Source: Nitrospinota bacterium (GTDB lineage Bacteria; JAUXIQ01). From it: a stretch of DNA of 7,794 bases. The notes under the pieces were generated by a model, which was not told the DNA's origin, ran no database searches, and saw only the letters and a list, made by a program, of their open reading frames with translations. Position 1 is the stretch's first letter. Each line of letters starts with the position of its first letter. The stretch spans positions 1 through 7,794 of the forward strand of contig JAUXIQ010000080.1 of NCBI GenBank assembly GCA_030620925.1, in the 5' to 3' direction. This document shows positions 1 to 5,747 of this stretch, piece by piece. The position numbers and the translations under genes were made by a program.

Positions 1-198
1 GAAGCGGACCGCAGGCACTTCGATCCGGATGCTACCCCCCACCACCATATAATCTGCTCCATCTGCCGCCGAATAGAGGATATCTCTGAAGAACTCCCTC
101 AAATGACCGGTCTTCCCGGTTCGGTGAAGAACAGGTACAGGCTGACAGGCTACAGCGTGGAATTCCACGGTGTGTGCAAAGACTGCGAGCGGAAATAA
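1..198 (+). CDS. Fur-family transcriptional regulator, PerR-like, C-terminal part (5' end outside window)
   Basis: Only the last 65 residues are present, read in frame from base 1 to the TAA at 196-198. This is the dimerisation and metal-binding domain of a Fur-superfamily repressor; the DNA-binding winged helix lies outside the window. Two CxxC pairs (residues 19-22 and 59-62 of the fragment) form the structural zinc site. The regulatory metal ligands of Bacillus PerR line up at a constant offset: D8, H14, H16 and D27 correspond to D85, H91, H93 and D104, and all four zinc cysteines keep the same spacing. The aspartate at the D104 position is the PerR-type residue associated with peroxide sensing by iron-catalysed histidine oxidation, so a peroxide-responsive repressor is more likely than an iron-responsive Fur. 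Family assignment is secure; the PerR subtype is inferred from these ligands alone. It lies 48 bp upstream of the oxidase genes on the same strand and could regulate them or be co-transcribed, but I see no convincing PerR box in the gap. Confidence 0.88.
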   Translation, partial: EADRRHFDPDATPHHHIICSICRRIEDISEELPQMTGLPGSVKNRYRLTGYSVEFHGVCKDCERK

Positions 199-246
199 TT
201 TTACCTCAAGCGTAGTTGATATCCGTTATAAAGCAGGTCGATCTCC

Positions 247-732
247 ATGGGCAGCAAGTTGAAATCGTTAGTGCTGGCAGGATGCTCCTTCCCATTGGTT
301 TTCAGATACGCACAGGCCGCACATCTCACCGTCAGCGAAAAACCGGGCGAGCCTCTATCCCTCTACGTCATGGCGGGGGGCGGCCTGGCCCTCATATTTC
401 CCGGGATTCTTTTCCTGCTGGGCGTCTTTCTGGCCAGAGGCGTCAAGAAGGGGTGGGGCTTGATTGCTTCAGGGGCGGCCCTTATTATAATCGGAGCGAT
501 AATTACCGCTGAGAGAGAAGAAGGGGGGGCGGCGATCGACCACCGCCTGTTTTCCCTGCCCCTCATACTGCTGCTGGTTTTTTTCGGCCTGGGGGTGTTC
601 CTGCTGCTGTTCTGGGCTTACAGGACGGGCCAGTTTAAAGAAATGGAGGGAGTGAAACATAGAATGCTGGAGAGGGAACTCGGTTTCCTTTGCGATAACC
701 GGGAGAAGGACGGAGGAGAGCCGGATGAGTGA
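247..732 (+). CDS. Three-helix membrane protein with a C-terminal CcoS-like segment (cbb3 oxidase assembly candidate)
   Basis: A 161-residue protein that I recognise only at its C-terminus. Hydrophobic segments lie at about residues 42-62, 70-87 and 102-125. The N-terminal 24 residues resemble a weak signal peptide ending AQA. From residue 102 the protein looks like CcoS, the small single-helix protein needed for cofactor insertion into cbb3 oxidases: a leucine-rich helix, then WAYRTGQFKEMEG at 123-135 and an RML at 139-141, matching the CcoS pattern of helix, aromatic, GQF, acidic-EG, then R-x-L. Ordinary CcoS is about 45-70 residues, so the first 100 residues are extra. The gene overlaps ccoN by 8 bp, implying translational coupling and supporting an oxidase-related role. 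The ATG at 247 has only a weak Shine-Dalgarno sequence (AGCAGG, 232-237); an in-frame ATG at 370 (residue 42) is possible but has none. A run of seven G (523-529) lies just before the CcoS-like part, so an indel joining or splitting two genes should be kept in mind. Confidence 0.7.
   Translation: MGSKLKSLVLAGCSFPLVFRYAQAAHLTVSEKPGEPLSLYVMAGGGLALIFPGILFLLGVFLARGVKKGWGLIASGAALIIIGAIITAEREEGGAAIDHRLFSLPLILLLVFFGLGVFLLLFWAYRTGQFKEMEGVKHRMLERELGFLCDNREKDGGEPDE
712..718 (+). promoter_or_regulatory. Ribosome binding site of ccoN
   Basis: GGAGGAG sits 6 bases before the ATG at 725, inside the 3' end of the preceding gene. It fixes the ccoN start and shows that ccoN translation begins before the upstream gene terminates at 732. 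Confidence 0.75.
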
Positions 733-2083
733 TACCCTGGTGGATACCAAACTGGTGAAGAATTTCCTCATATCGTCTTTAATATGGTTCATGGTGGCGA
801 TCGTGATCGGCCTGATCATCTCTTTAAAACTGCTCTACCCCGATTTCCTGGGACACATCTCATGGCTCTCCTACGGGAGGCTTCGGCTGGTGCACACAAA
901 CGGGATAGTCTTCGGCTGGCTGACCACCGCTTTCATCGGACTGGCCTACTACCTTACCCCCCGTCTTACCGGCGTCCCCATGTACAGCGACAGGCTGGCT
1001 AGGCTTACCCTCTGGATGTGGAACGGGATAATAGTCATAGTCGTGGTTACCCTCCTGGCGGGCTACAACCAGGGGTTGGAATGGGCTGAAATTGCTTTCC
1101 CCGTGGATATTCTGGTGATGGCGGCGCTGATCATAGTCACCGTCAACGTGTTCAAGACGGTGTTCCGGCGGAAGGAAAAACAGCTCTACGTGAGCCTGTG
1201 GTACCTGTGCGGGGCTCTGGTATGGACGATCATGAATTACGCCGTGGGAAACACCATCCCCTACTATTTCGCCTCGGGCGTAAACGGCGCGGCCATCTCC
1301 GGTTTCTATATCCACAACGTGGTGGGCCTGTGGGTGACGCCGGTCGGTCTGGCCATCGCCTATTATCTATTCCCCGTCCTCACCCGTTCCCCCCTCTACA
1401 GCCATAAAATTTCCATACTCGGTTTCTGGACGCTGGCCTTTTTGTATCCTTTCACCGGCGCCCACCATTTTATATACAGCGCCATACCCTCCTGGGTGCA
1501 GACGGTGGCCATCGTCACCAGCATGCTGCTCATTCTTCCGGTGTGGACGGTGATGACCAACTTCCTGGGCACCATGAGAGGCAACTGGGAAAAAGCGATA
1601 GGAAACACCCCCTTGAAATTTCTCATCGCAGGCGCCCTGTTCTATCTGTTGACCTGTATACAGGGACCCGTTCAGGCGCTGGCGACGCTGCAGCCCATAT
1701 TGCATTTCACCGACTGGGTAGTGGGGCATGCCCACATGGCGCTACTGGGCGTCTTCTCATTTTGGGTCATCGCCGCCATTTACGCCCTGCTCCCGGCACT
1801 CACCGGCAGACAGATATGGAGCAAAACCTTGAGCGAGGCCCATTACTGGCTCACGCTCATACCGGTGGCCGTCTTCTTGCTGACCCTCTGGGCGGTAGGC
1901 CTGATAGAAGGGACCATGTGGAGCGCCGGAGTCTCCTTCTATACCCCTCTTCAGGCGGCCAAGCCTTACTGGTTGGTTAGGACCGCCGCCGGCTCGGTGA
2001 TAATAGCCGCCCAGGTTCTCTTCGTTGTTAACGTTTTTAAAACCATTACTTCGGGCAAACCGGTGACGGCCGAAACCTCATAG
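725..2083 (+). CDS. ccoN: cbb3-type cytochrome c oxidase catalytic subunit I (CcoN)
   Basis: CcoN is the membrane subunit that reduces oxygen to water at a haem b3-CuB centre and contributes to proton translocation. The 452-residue product is close to normal length and hydrophobic throughout, consistent with about 12 helices. All cofactor ligands are visible, at a constant offset of 10 from the Pseudomonas stutzeri numbering as I recall it: H57 (near the usual H60) and H337 for low-spin haem b, H335 for haem b3, H197, H247 and H248 for CuB, and Y241, the tyrosine cross-linked to the CuB histidine in C-family oxidases (pattern Y-x5-HH). The position matching the conserved glutamate 323 is glutamine here (Q313, in TCIQGP). 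The start has a strong ribosome binding site and overlaps the upstream gene by 8 bp. ccoO follows after 63 bp. Nitric oxide reductase NorB is the main alternative, but the Y-x5-HH pattern and the adjacent CcoO favour a C-family oxidase. Confidence 0.95.
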   Translation: MSDTLVDTKLVKNFLISSLIWFMVAIVIGLIISLKLLYPDFLGHISWLSYGRLRLVHTNGIVFGWLTTAFIGLAYYLTPRLTGVPMYSDRLARLTLWMWNGIIVIVVVTLLAGYNQGLEWAEIAFPVDILVMAALIIVTVNVFKTVFRRKEKQLYVSLWYLCGALVWTIMNYAVGNTIPYYFASGVNGAAISGFYIHNVVGLWVTPVGLAIAYYLFPVLTRSPLYSHKISILGFWTLAFLYPFTGAHHFIYSAIPSWVQTVAIVTSMLLILPVWTVMTNFLGTMRGNWEKAIGNTPLKFLIAGALFYLLTCIQGPVQALATLQPILHFTDWVVGHAHMALLGVFSFWVIAAIYALLPALTGRQIWSKTLSEAHYWLTLIPVAVFLLTLWAVGLIEGTMWSAGVSFYTPLQAAKPYWLVRTAAGSVIIAAQVLFVVNVFKTITSGKPVTAETS

Positions 2084-2104
2084 CGCGCGGAATAAAGGGC
2101 AATG

Positions 2105-2137
2105 CTTCAGCGTCATAGATATATTGATACCCTGAAG
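2105..2137 (+). promoter_or_regulatory. Inverted repeat overlapping the ccoO Shine-Dalgarno
   Basis: CTTCAG (2105-2110) is the exact reverse complement of CTGAAG (2132-2137), separated by 21 bases. The right arm overlaps the AAGGAG ribosome binding site (2135-2140) that precedes the ATG at 2147. If the arms paired in the mRNA, the site would be partly hidden. Six base pairs with a long loop is weak and may be chance. Confidence 0.2.
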
Positions 2138-2146
2138 GAGTAATCG

Positions 2147-2974
2147 ATGAGATTGAATAATCTGATATTTATAGCCGGCTTGGGGTTTTTCATGATCTCG
2201 TTCTTCATAGTGGGGATCCTGCCCTGGATTCAGGGCGCCGACTTAAAGCCCGCGCCTTACCTCACCGACTATAACGAAATTGAGAGCCTGGGACGCAAAA
2301 TTTATATCCGGGAAGTATGCTGGCACTGCCATACCCAGTTTGTCAGGCCGGTGGGAGGCGAAAGCGAGAGGTACGGGCCCGTCTCCTCGATCAACGAGTA
2401 CGTTTACGACAAACCGCAACTGTTCGGCACCAGGAGGATCGGCCCCGATCTGGCCCGGGAAGGGGGCAAGAGGACGGACGGGTGGCATACGGCGCATCTG
2501 AAAAACCCCCAGGCGCTGGTCTCCGCATCGGTGATGCCCAAATATACATGGCTGACCGATGAGGAAGTAAAAGCGCTCACAGCCTATCTGCAGAAGCTGG
2601 GCACGGGGATAGGCGATTGGCGCGCCGCCAGGGCGGCTGAAGCGGCGCCCAAAGAAGAGGAGAAAGGGGTCGATAAGGCTCCAGTGGCGGTTTCGGCGGA
2701 ATTGCTGGCCAAGGGGAAACAGGTCTATCAGCAGCTCTGCGTCGGCTGCCACGGCCCCAATGGAGACGGCAAAGGCCCGGTGGCCGCAGCACTCACGCCC
2801 AAACCGGCGGATTTCACGGACGACGAATGGAAACAGGGTGGAACCGACCGGGAAGTTTTCAACACCATCACCAGGGGCGTCCCCGGCACGGCCATGCCCC
2901 CCTTCGGGGCGCAGCTCAGCGAGGGAGACCGCCGGGGTCTCGTATTTTACGTTAAATCATTTTCCGAAAAGTGA
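2147..2974 (+). CDS. ccoO: cbb3 oxidase subunit CcoO with a fused C-terminal cytochrome c domain (di-haem)
   Basis: CcoO carries electrons to CcoN from the periplasmic side. The 275-residue product has one N-terminal membrane anchor (about residues 5-26), then a CcoO/FixO domain: haem c site CWHCH at 58-62 followed by TQFVRPV, GPDL at 99-102, and the likely axial methionine M130 in VMPKY. Unlike a canonical mono-haem CcoO, it continues through a charged Ala/Glu/Lys-rich linker (about 158-182) into a second class I cytochrome c domain (about 185-275) with CVGCH at 198-202 and likely axial M250. That domain resembles the domains normally found on CcoP and is a close paralogue of the stand-alone cytochrome at 3382-3807. 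AAGGAG (2135-2140) lies 6 bases before the ATG. The gene follows ccoN by 63 bp and precedes a CcoP-anchor-like ORF by 53 bp. The oxidase assignment is firm; that the extra domain substitutes for a missing CcoP domain is inference. Confidence 0.93.
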   Translation: MRLNNLIFIAGLGFFMISFFIVGILPWIQGADLKPAPYLTDYNEIESLGRKIYIREVCWHCHTQFVRPVGGESERYGPVSSINEYVYDKPQLFGTRRIGPDLAREGGKRTDGWHTAHLKNPQALVSASVMPKYTWLTDEEVKALTAYLQKLGTGIGDWRAARAAEAAPKEEEKGVDKAPVAVSAELLAKGKQVYQQLCVGCHGPNGDGKGPVAAALTPKPADFTDDEWKQGGTDREVFNTITRGVPGTAMPPFGAQLSEGDRRGLVFYVKSFSEK

Positions 2975-3027
2975 GCAATCGAACCAGAGGAGTAATAAAT
3001 TAATTAGAAACGGGGAGTCGATTTAAA

Positions 3028-3159
3028 ATGACAGACCATAAATACGAACATTTCGACATCGAAGAGAAAGAAGGTAAGGTTCCCGGCTGGCTCAAGGTGG
3101 TATACGTGATAATGATCGTATGGGCCGGCATCTATTTAGCCCTCTATCTGCGACCCTGA
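3028..3159 (+). CDS. 43-residue single-helix microprotein resembling the isolated N-terminal anchor of CcoP (FixP_N-like)
   Basis: A short ORF of 43 codons plus TGA. A hydrophilic, acidic N-terminus (residues 1-17) is followed by VPGWLKVVY and one helix at about 24-41, ending YLALYLRP. This is the layout of the CcoP/FixP N-terminal region: His and Tyr near the start, an I-E-E stretch, Pro then Trp entering the membrane, a helix with spaced Tyr, and a Tyr-rich exit. In canonical CcoP this anchor continues into two haem c domains, but here it stops directly after the helix. GGGGAG (3012-3017) lies 10 bases before the ATG, a usable ribosome binding site. The position, directly after ccoO, is where ccoP or ccoQ is expected. 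CcoQ is the main alternative, being of similar size, but CcoQ usually has its charged tail after the helix rather than before it. The helix and the fit to CcoP are seen in sequence; expression is inferred. Confidence 0.75.
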   Translation: MTDHKYEHFDIEEKEGKVPGWLKVVYVIMIVWAGIYLALYLRP

Positions 3160-3381
3160 ACGGCGGCCAAGGTGTACAGAGTCGTATATACTACATTCAT
3201 CTTCATTTATTGATTTATATCCTTCCTTTTGATAACCTATTTCAACTTGTAAAGCAGGCGGCTCACTCTGAAACCCGACTGCGGCGGGTTGTTCAGAAAG
3301 ATTTTTCGAGCAGATATGTTCGCAGTAAAAAAATTATCCGCTTCATGAAATCGAGCGGGTAAATTTCAAGAGGAGGTTGAG
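3160..3381. other. AT-rich non-coding gap within the oxidase locus
   Basis: No supported gene lies in these 222 bases. The stretch 3181-3240 has only 16 G or C in 60 bases, far below the flanking genes. No CxxCH motif appears in any forward frame, so the missing CcoP haem domains are not hidden here. An imperfect hairpin (AACCCG at 3272-3277 with CGGGTT at 3285-3290, 7-base loop) has a short T run about 10 bases downstream, too far for a convincing terminator. The gap may carry a promoter for the cytochrome gene, but I found no well-matched -35/-10 pair. Confidence 0.5.
3371..3376 (+). promoter_or_regulatory. Strong ribosome binding site of the stand-alone cytochrome c gene
   Basis: AGGAGG is a perfect Shine-Dalgarno core, 5 bases before the ATG at 3382. 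It fixes the start and suggests efficient translation independent of the upstream microprotein. Confidence 0.8.
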
Positions 3382-3807
3382 ATGACATCGAGCGGAATTC
3401 GCTGGGCGGCTGGACTGGGGGTGATTGCAGCCTTCCTTCTGGTCGGCACAACACAATGGATAGAAAACGCAAACACCGGGTTGATGAACCCCTTAGTCGA
3501 AAAGGCTTACGCCGATGAAAAAAAAGCCACTCCGGAAATGATAGAGAAGGGTAAAAGTATCTACGCCACACTCTGCGTAAGCTGCCACGGCCTCAACGGC
3601 GACGGCAAGGGTCCGGTGGCTGCTGCGTTGACACCCAAACCCGCGGATTTCAACAGCGGTCAATGGAAATACGGGGGCAGCCCCCAGAAGATATACGATA
3701 CGATCACTAAAGGTATTCCTGGAACGACTATGGTCCCCTTCGGCGGCCAGATGGGCGAGGACGACCGGTGGGCGGTGGTGTTTTACGTCAAGTCCTTCTC
3801 AAAGTAG
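3382..3807 (+). CDS. Membrane-anchored mono-haem class I cytochrome c, probable CcoP-equivalent of the cbb3 oxidase
   Basis: A 141-residue protein with an N-terminal hydrophobic segment (about residues 9-24) serving as anchor or signal, a spacer, and one cytochrome c domain (about 54-141). The haem site is CVSCH at 65-69 and the likely axial methionine is M117 in a GTTMVPFG stretch. AYA followed by DE (42-45) looks like a signal peptidase site but lies about 18 residues past the hydrophobic core, so a retained anchor seems at least as likely. From residue 56 to 140 the domain aligns without gaps to residues 189-273 of the upstream CcoO fusion, with 56 of 85 identical including an unbroken stretch of 18 (GDGKGPVAAALTPKPADF). 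The GDGKGP motif after CHG is typical of CcoP-type domains. It is the last gene before the trp cluster. A role as terminal electron-entry subunit of this oxidase is inferred from position and paralogy; a soluble electron carrier is the alternative. Confidence 0.88.
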   Translation: MTSSGIRWAAGLGVIAAFLLVGTTQWIENANTGLMNPLVEKAYADEKKATPEMIEKGKSIYATLCVSCHGLNGDGKGPVAAALTPKPADFNSGQWKYGGSPQKIYDTITKGIPGTTMVPFGGQMGEDDRWAVVFYVKSFSK

Positions 3808-3842
3808 GGTCGGCTTCGCCTGCCGCGGGGCGATCGCTCCTG

Positions 3843-3879
3843 CTCACCCTCTCGTTTGTGAAGACCGGGGCCGGGTGAG
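3843..3879 (+). promoter_or_regulatory. Hairpin in the leader of trpD
   Basis: CTCACCC (3843-3849) is the exact reverse complement of GGGTGAG (3873-3879), with a 23-base loop; two G-U pairs could extend the stem outward. It lies in the 114-bp spacer between the cytochrome gene and trpD. No U tract follows, so it is not a standard intrinsic terminator, and no tandem Trp codons mark a classical attenuator. It could stabilise or punctuate the transcript between the two operons; its function is unknown. Confidence 0.3.
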
Positions 3880-3921
3880 TGTGGCATCAGTCGATCCCCG
3901 AGGTGGATACTGTGAATAATC

Positions 3922-4932
3922 ATGCAGGGTGAAATAGCCAAACTGGTTGACGGACGGAACCTCACGGAGGAAGAAGCGCGTTGCGCCATGGAGGCCATCA
4001 TGGACGGTGAAGCTACACCGGCCCAGATCGCCGCCTTCATGGTGGCCCTCAAGATGAAAGGGGAAACGCCGGACGAGATAGCAGGGTGTGCTAAAGCCAT
4101 GCGGGCCAGGGCCTCGGTTATAGAGGTCGATGCACCCCTCCTGGTAGATACCTGCGGGACAGGCGGTGACGGCGCCCACACCTTCAACATCTCCACCACC
4201 GCCGCCTTCGTAGTGGCCGGTGCGGGGGTATACGTGGCCAAACACGGAAACCGGGGCGTCTCCAGCAAGTGTGGCAGCGCCGATCTGCTGGAAGCGCTTG
4301 ATGTTAAGATCGATTTGGAGCCCCTGCGGGTCAAAGCCTGCATAGAGGAGGTGGGTATCGGCTTTATGTTCGCCCCCGTCTTTCACCAGGCCATGAAACA
4401 CGCCGCCGGACCCAGAAAAGAGGTGGGCCAGCGCACCATTTTTAACCTCCTGGGCCCCCTCACCAATCCCGCAGGCGCCTCCTGCCAGATAATCGGGGTA
4501 TACGCCCCGGGACTCACCGGTCTCCTGGCGGAGGTGTTGAAAAAGTTAGGGCATAGCAGAGGCTTCGTGGTCCACGGCATGGAGGGACTGGACGAAATCT
4601 CCAACACCGGTGAGACGCTGATAGCGGAGCTGCGCGACGGGGTGGTTAAAACCTATTCCCTTCACCCCCGGGAACTGGGCATAGACGTCGCCGGCCTGGA
4701 TGATCTCGCCGGCGGCACGGCGCGGGATAACGCGAATATAACCCTTAATATATTAAAGGGAGAAAGAGGGCATCGCACCGATGTGGTGCTCATCAACGCC
4801 GCCGCGGCACTCGTCGCGGCGGAGGCGGCTCCTTCCCTCAAAGAGGGCGTATCCGTGGCCAGGGAATCCCTGGAATCGGGGGCCGCGCTGGGGAAACTTG
4901 ATGCGCTGAGAGAGTTTTGCAGCGGAGGGTGA
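3922..4932 (+). CDS. trpD: Anthranilate phosphoribosyltransferase (TrpD)
   Basis: TrpD transfers the phosphoribosyl group of PRPP to anthranilate, the second dedicated step of tryptophan synthesis, in the cytoplasm. The 336-residue length is normal. The signature PRPP-binding loop GTGGDG is at residues 79-84, followed by FNIS at 88-91, KHGNR at 107-111 and SADLLEALDV beginning at 119; further on, the anthranilate-site region reads APVFHQAMKHAAGPRKEVG, then FNLLGPLTNP. The N-terminal helical domain begins normally (IAKLVDGRNLTEEEA), which supports the ATG at 3922; an in-frame stop at 3913-3915 rules out a longer protein. The ribosome binding site is poor (GAGGTGG ends about 15 bases upstream), so initiation may be weak or depend on the leader structure. 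It is a stand-alone TrpD, not fused to TrpG, and is the first gene of the trp cluster; trpE and trpG must lie elsewhere. trpC begins 2 bases after its stop. Confidence 0.97.
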   Translation: MQGEIAKLVDGRNLTEEEARCAMEAIMDGEATPAQIAAFMVALKMKGETPDEIAGCAKAMRARASVIEVDAPLLVDTCGTGGDGAHTFNISTTAAFVVAGAGVYVAKHGNRGVSSKCGSADLLEALDVKIDLEPLRVKACIEEVGIGFMFAPVFHQAMKHAAGPRKEVGQRTIFNLLGPLTNPAGASCQIIGVYAPGLTGLLAEVLKKLGHSRGFVVHGMEGLDEISNTGETLIAELRDGVVKTYSLHPRELGIDVAGLDDLAGGTARDNANITLNILKGERGHRTDVVLINAAAALVAAEAAPSLKEGVSVARESLESGAALGKLDALREFCSGG

Positions 4933-4934
4933 AA

Positions 4935-5747
4935 ATGCTGCGCCGAATAGTCAACGATAAGTTGGAAGAGCTGGCGCTGGCCAAAACCAGGCAACCGCTT
5001 AATGAAGTCAAGGCCAGGGCAGTAGATGCGCCTCCGGTGAGGTGCCTGTTGCAGTGCCTGGGAAGCGCCCCCGAAGAGTATATGCCGATTTACAAAATCA
5101 TCGCCGAGATAAAAAAAGCATCCCCATCGCGTGGCGTTATAAAGGAGGATATGAACCACTGCGACATTGCCGCACAGTATCAGGAATGCGGCGCCGCGGC
5201 CATATCCGTTCTCACCGAACGAAAATATTTCGGAGGCGAGCCGGAGCATATCCAGTCCATAAGGGAGACGTGCGGCATACCTATTCTGAGAAAAGATTTC
5301 ATCTTCGATATGTACCAGCTATACGAGGCCCGGGCCTGGGGTGCGGACTCCGTTCTGCTCATCGCGGCGATACTGGATGTGGAGCAGATAGTGGACCTCT
5401 TCTTCGAGGCCACCGAGTTAGGAATGCACCCCTTGATCGAGATACATGATGAGGAGGATATGGAAAAGGCACTTGCCGTGCCCTGCAGGCTGCTGGGTAT
5501 AAACAACAGGGACCTCAAGACTTTCAAAACAGATATCACCAACACACTGAGGCTTATTAACCACGTTCCCGACGACAGGCTGGTGGTGAGTGAGAGCGGC
5601 ATTAAGAGCCTGGATGACTTGAAGGAGCTAAGTGCGGCCGGTGTGCGCGGTTTCCTCATCGGTGAGCTTTTCATGGCAGAGGAAAGGCCCGGGGATAAAC
5701 TGAGGGAGCTGCTGGGATTGCAAAGGCCCGCCTCCGGCGAAAAGTGA
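4935..5747 (+). CDS. trpC: Indole-3-glycerol-phosphate synthase (TrpC)
   Basis: TrpC closes the ring of 1-(2-carboxyphenylamino)-1-deoxyribulose 5-phosphate to give indole-3-glycerol phosphate, releasing CO2 and water. From the ATG at 4935 the product is 270 residues, a typical mono-functional TIM barrel. The catalytic set is complete, mostly at a constant offset from Sulfolobus IGPS: E58 and K60 in EIKKASPSRG, K120 in ILRKDF, E169 in LIEIHDE, N190 in GINNRDL, and E220-S221 in VVSESGI. The phosphate-binding turn near the end reads IGELFM where many homologues have a small residue after the Glu (GES or GSA), a mild deviation. An in-frame TTG exists at 4917, inside trpD, but GGAGGG (4924-4929) is well placed for the ATG at 4935, so I use that. 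The stop TGA shares one base with the ATG of trpF, a tightly coupled junction. Confidence 0.96.
   Translation: MLRRIVNDKLEELALAKTRQPLNEVKARAVDAPPVRCLLQCLGSAPEEYMPIYKIIAEIKKASPSRGVIKEDMNHCDIAAQYQECGAAAISVLTERKYFGGEPEHIQSIRETCGIPILRKDFIFDMYQLYEARAWGADSVLLIAAILDVEQIVDLFFEATELGMHPLIEIHDEEDMEKALAVPCRLLGINNRDLKTFKTDITNTLRLINHVPDDRLVVSESGIKSLDDLKELSAAGVRGFLIGELFMAEERPGDKLRELLGLQRPASGEK

Noticed and set aside
203-231. Possible promoter before the CcoS-like gene (TTATAA at 226-231)
   Set aside because: A -10-like hexamer is present, but the sequence 17 bases upstream does not resemble a -35 box, and TTGATA at 216-221 is too close.
2976-3027. AGAGGAG-like ribosome binding site at about 2986-2992
   Set aside because: No start codon follows at a suitable distance (the next bases are taataaatta), so it does not define a gene.
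3272-3306. Candidate intrinsic terminator (AACCCG/CGGGTT hairpin plus T run)
   Set aside because: The stem is only 6 bp and the T run begins about 10 bases after it, so it does not fit a rho-independent terminator.
3120-3362. 80-codon ORF spanning the AT-rich gap
   Set aside because: It starts inside the CcoP-anchor ORF in another frame, has no plausible ribosome binding site, and no membrane, haem or other motif.
3879-3932. Possible leader peptide starting at GTG 3879 with a Trp codon next
   Set aside because: It contains only one Trp codon, has no convincing ribosome binding site, and no terminator/antiterminator pair follows.
4917-4934. Upstream TTG start for trpC
   Set aside because: It lies within trpD and within its own would-be ribosome binding region; the ATG at 4935 has a well-spaced GGAGGG.
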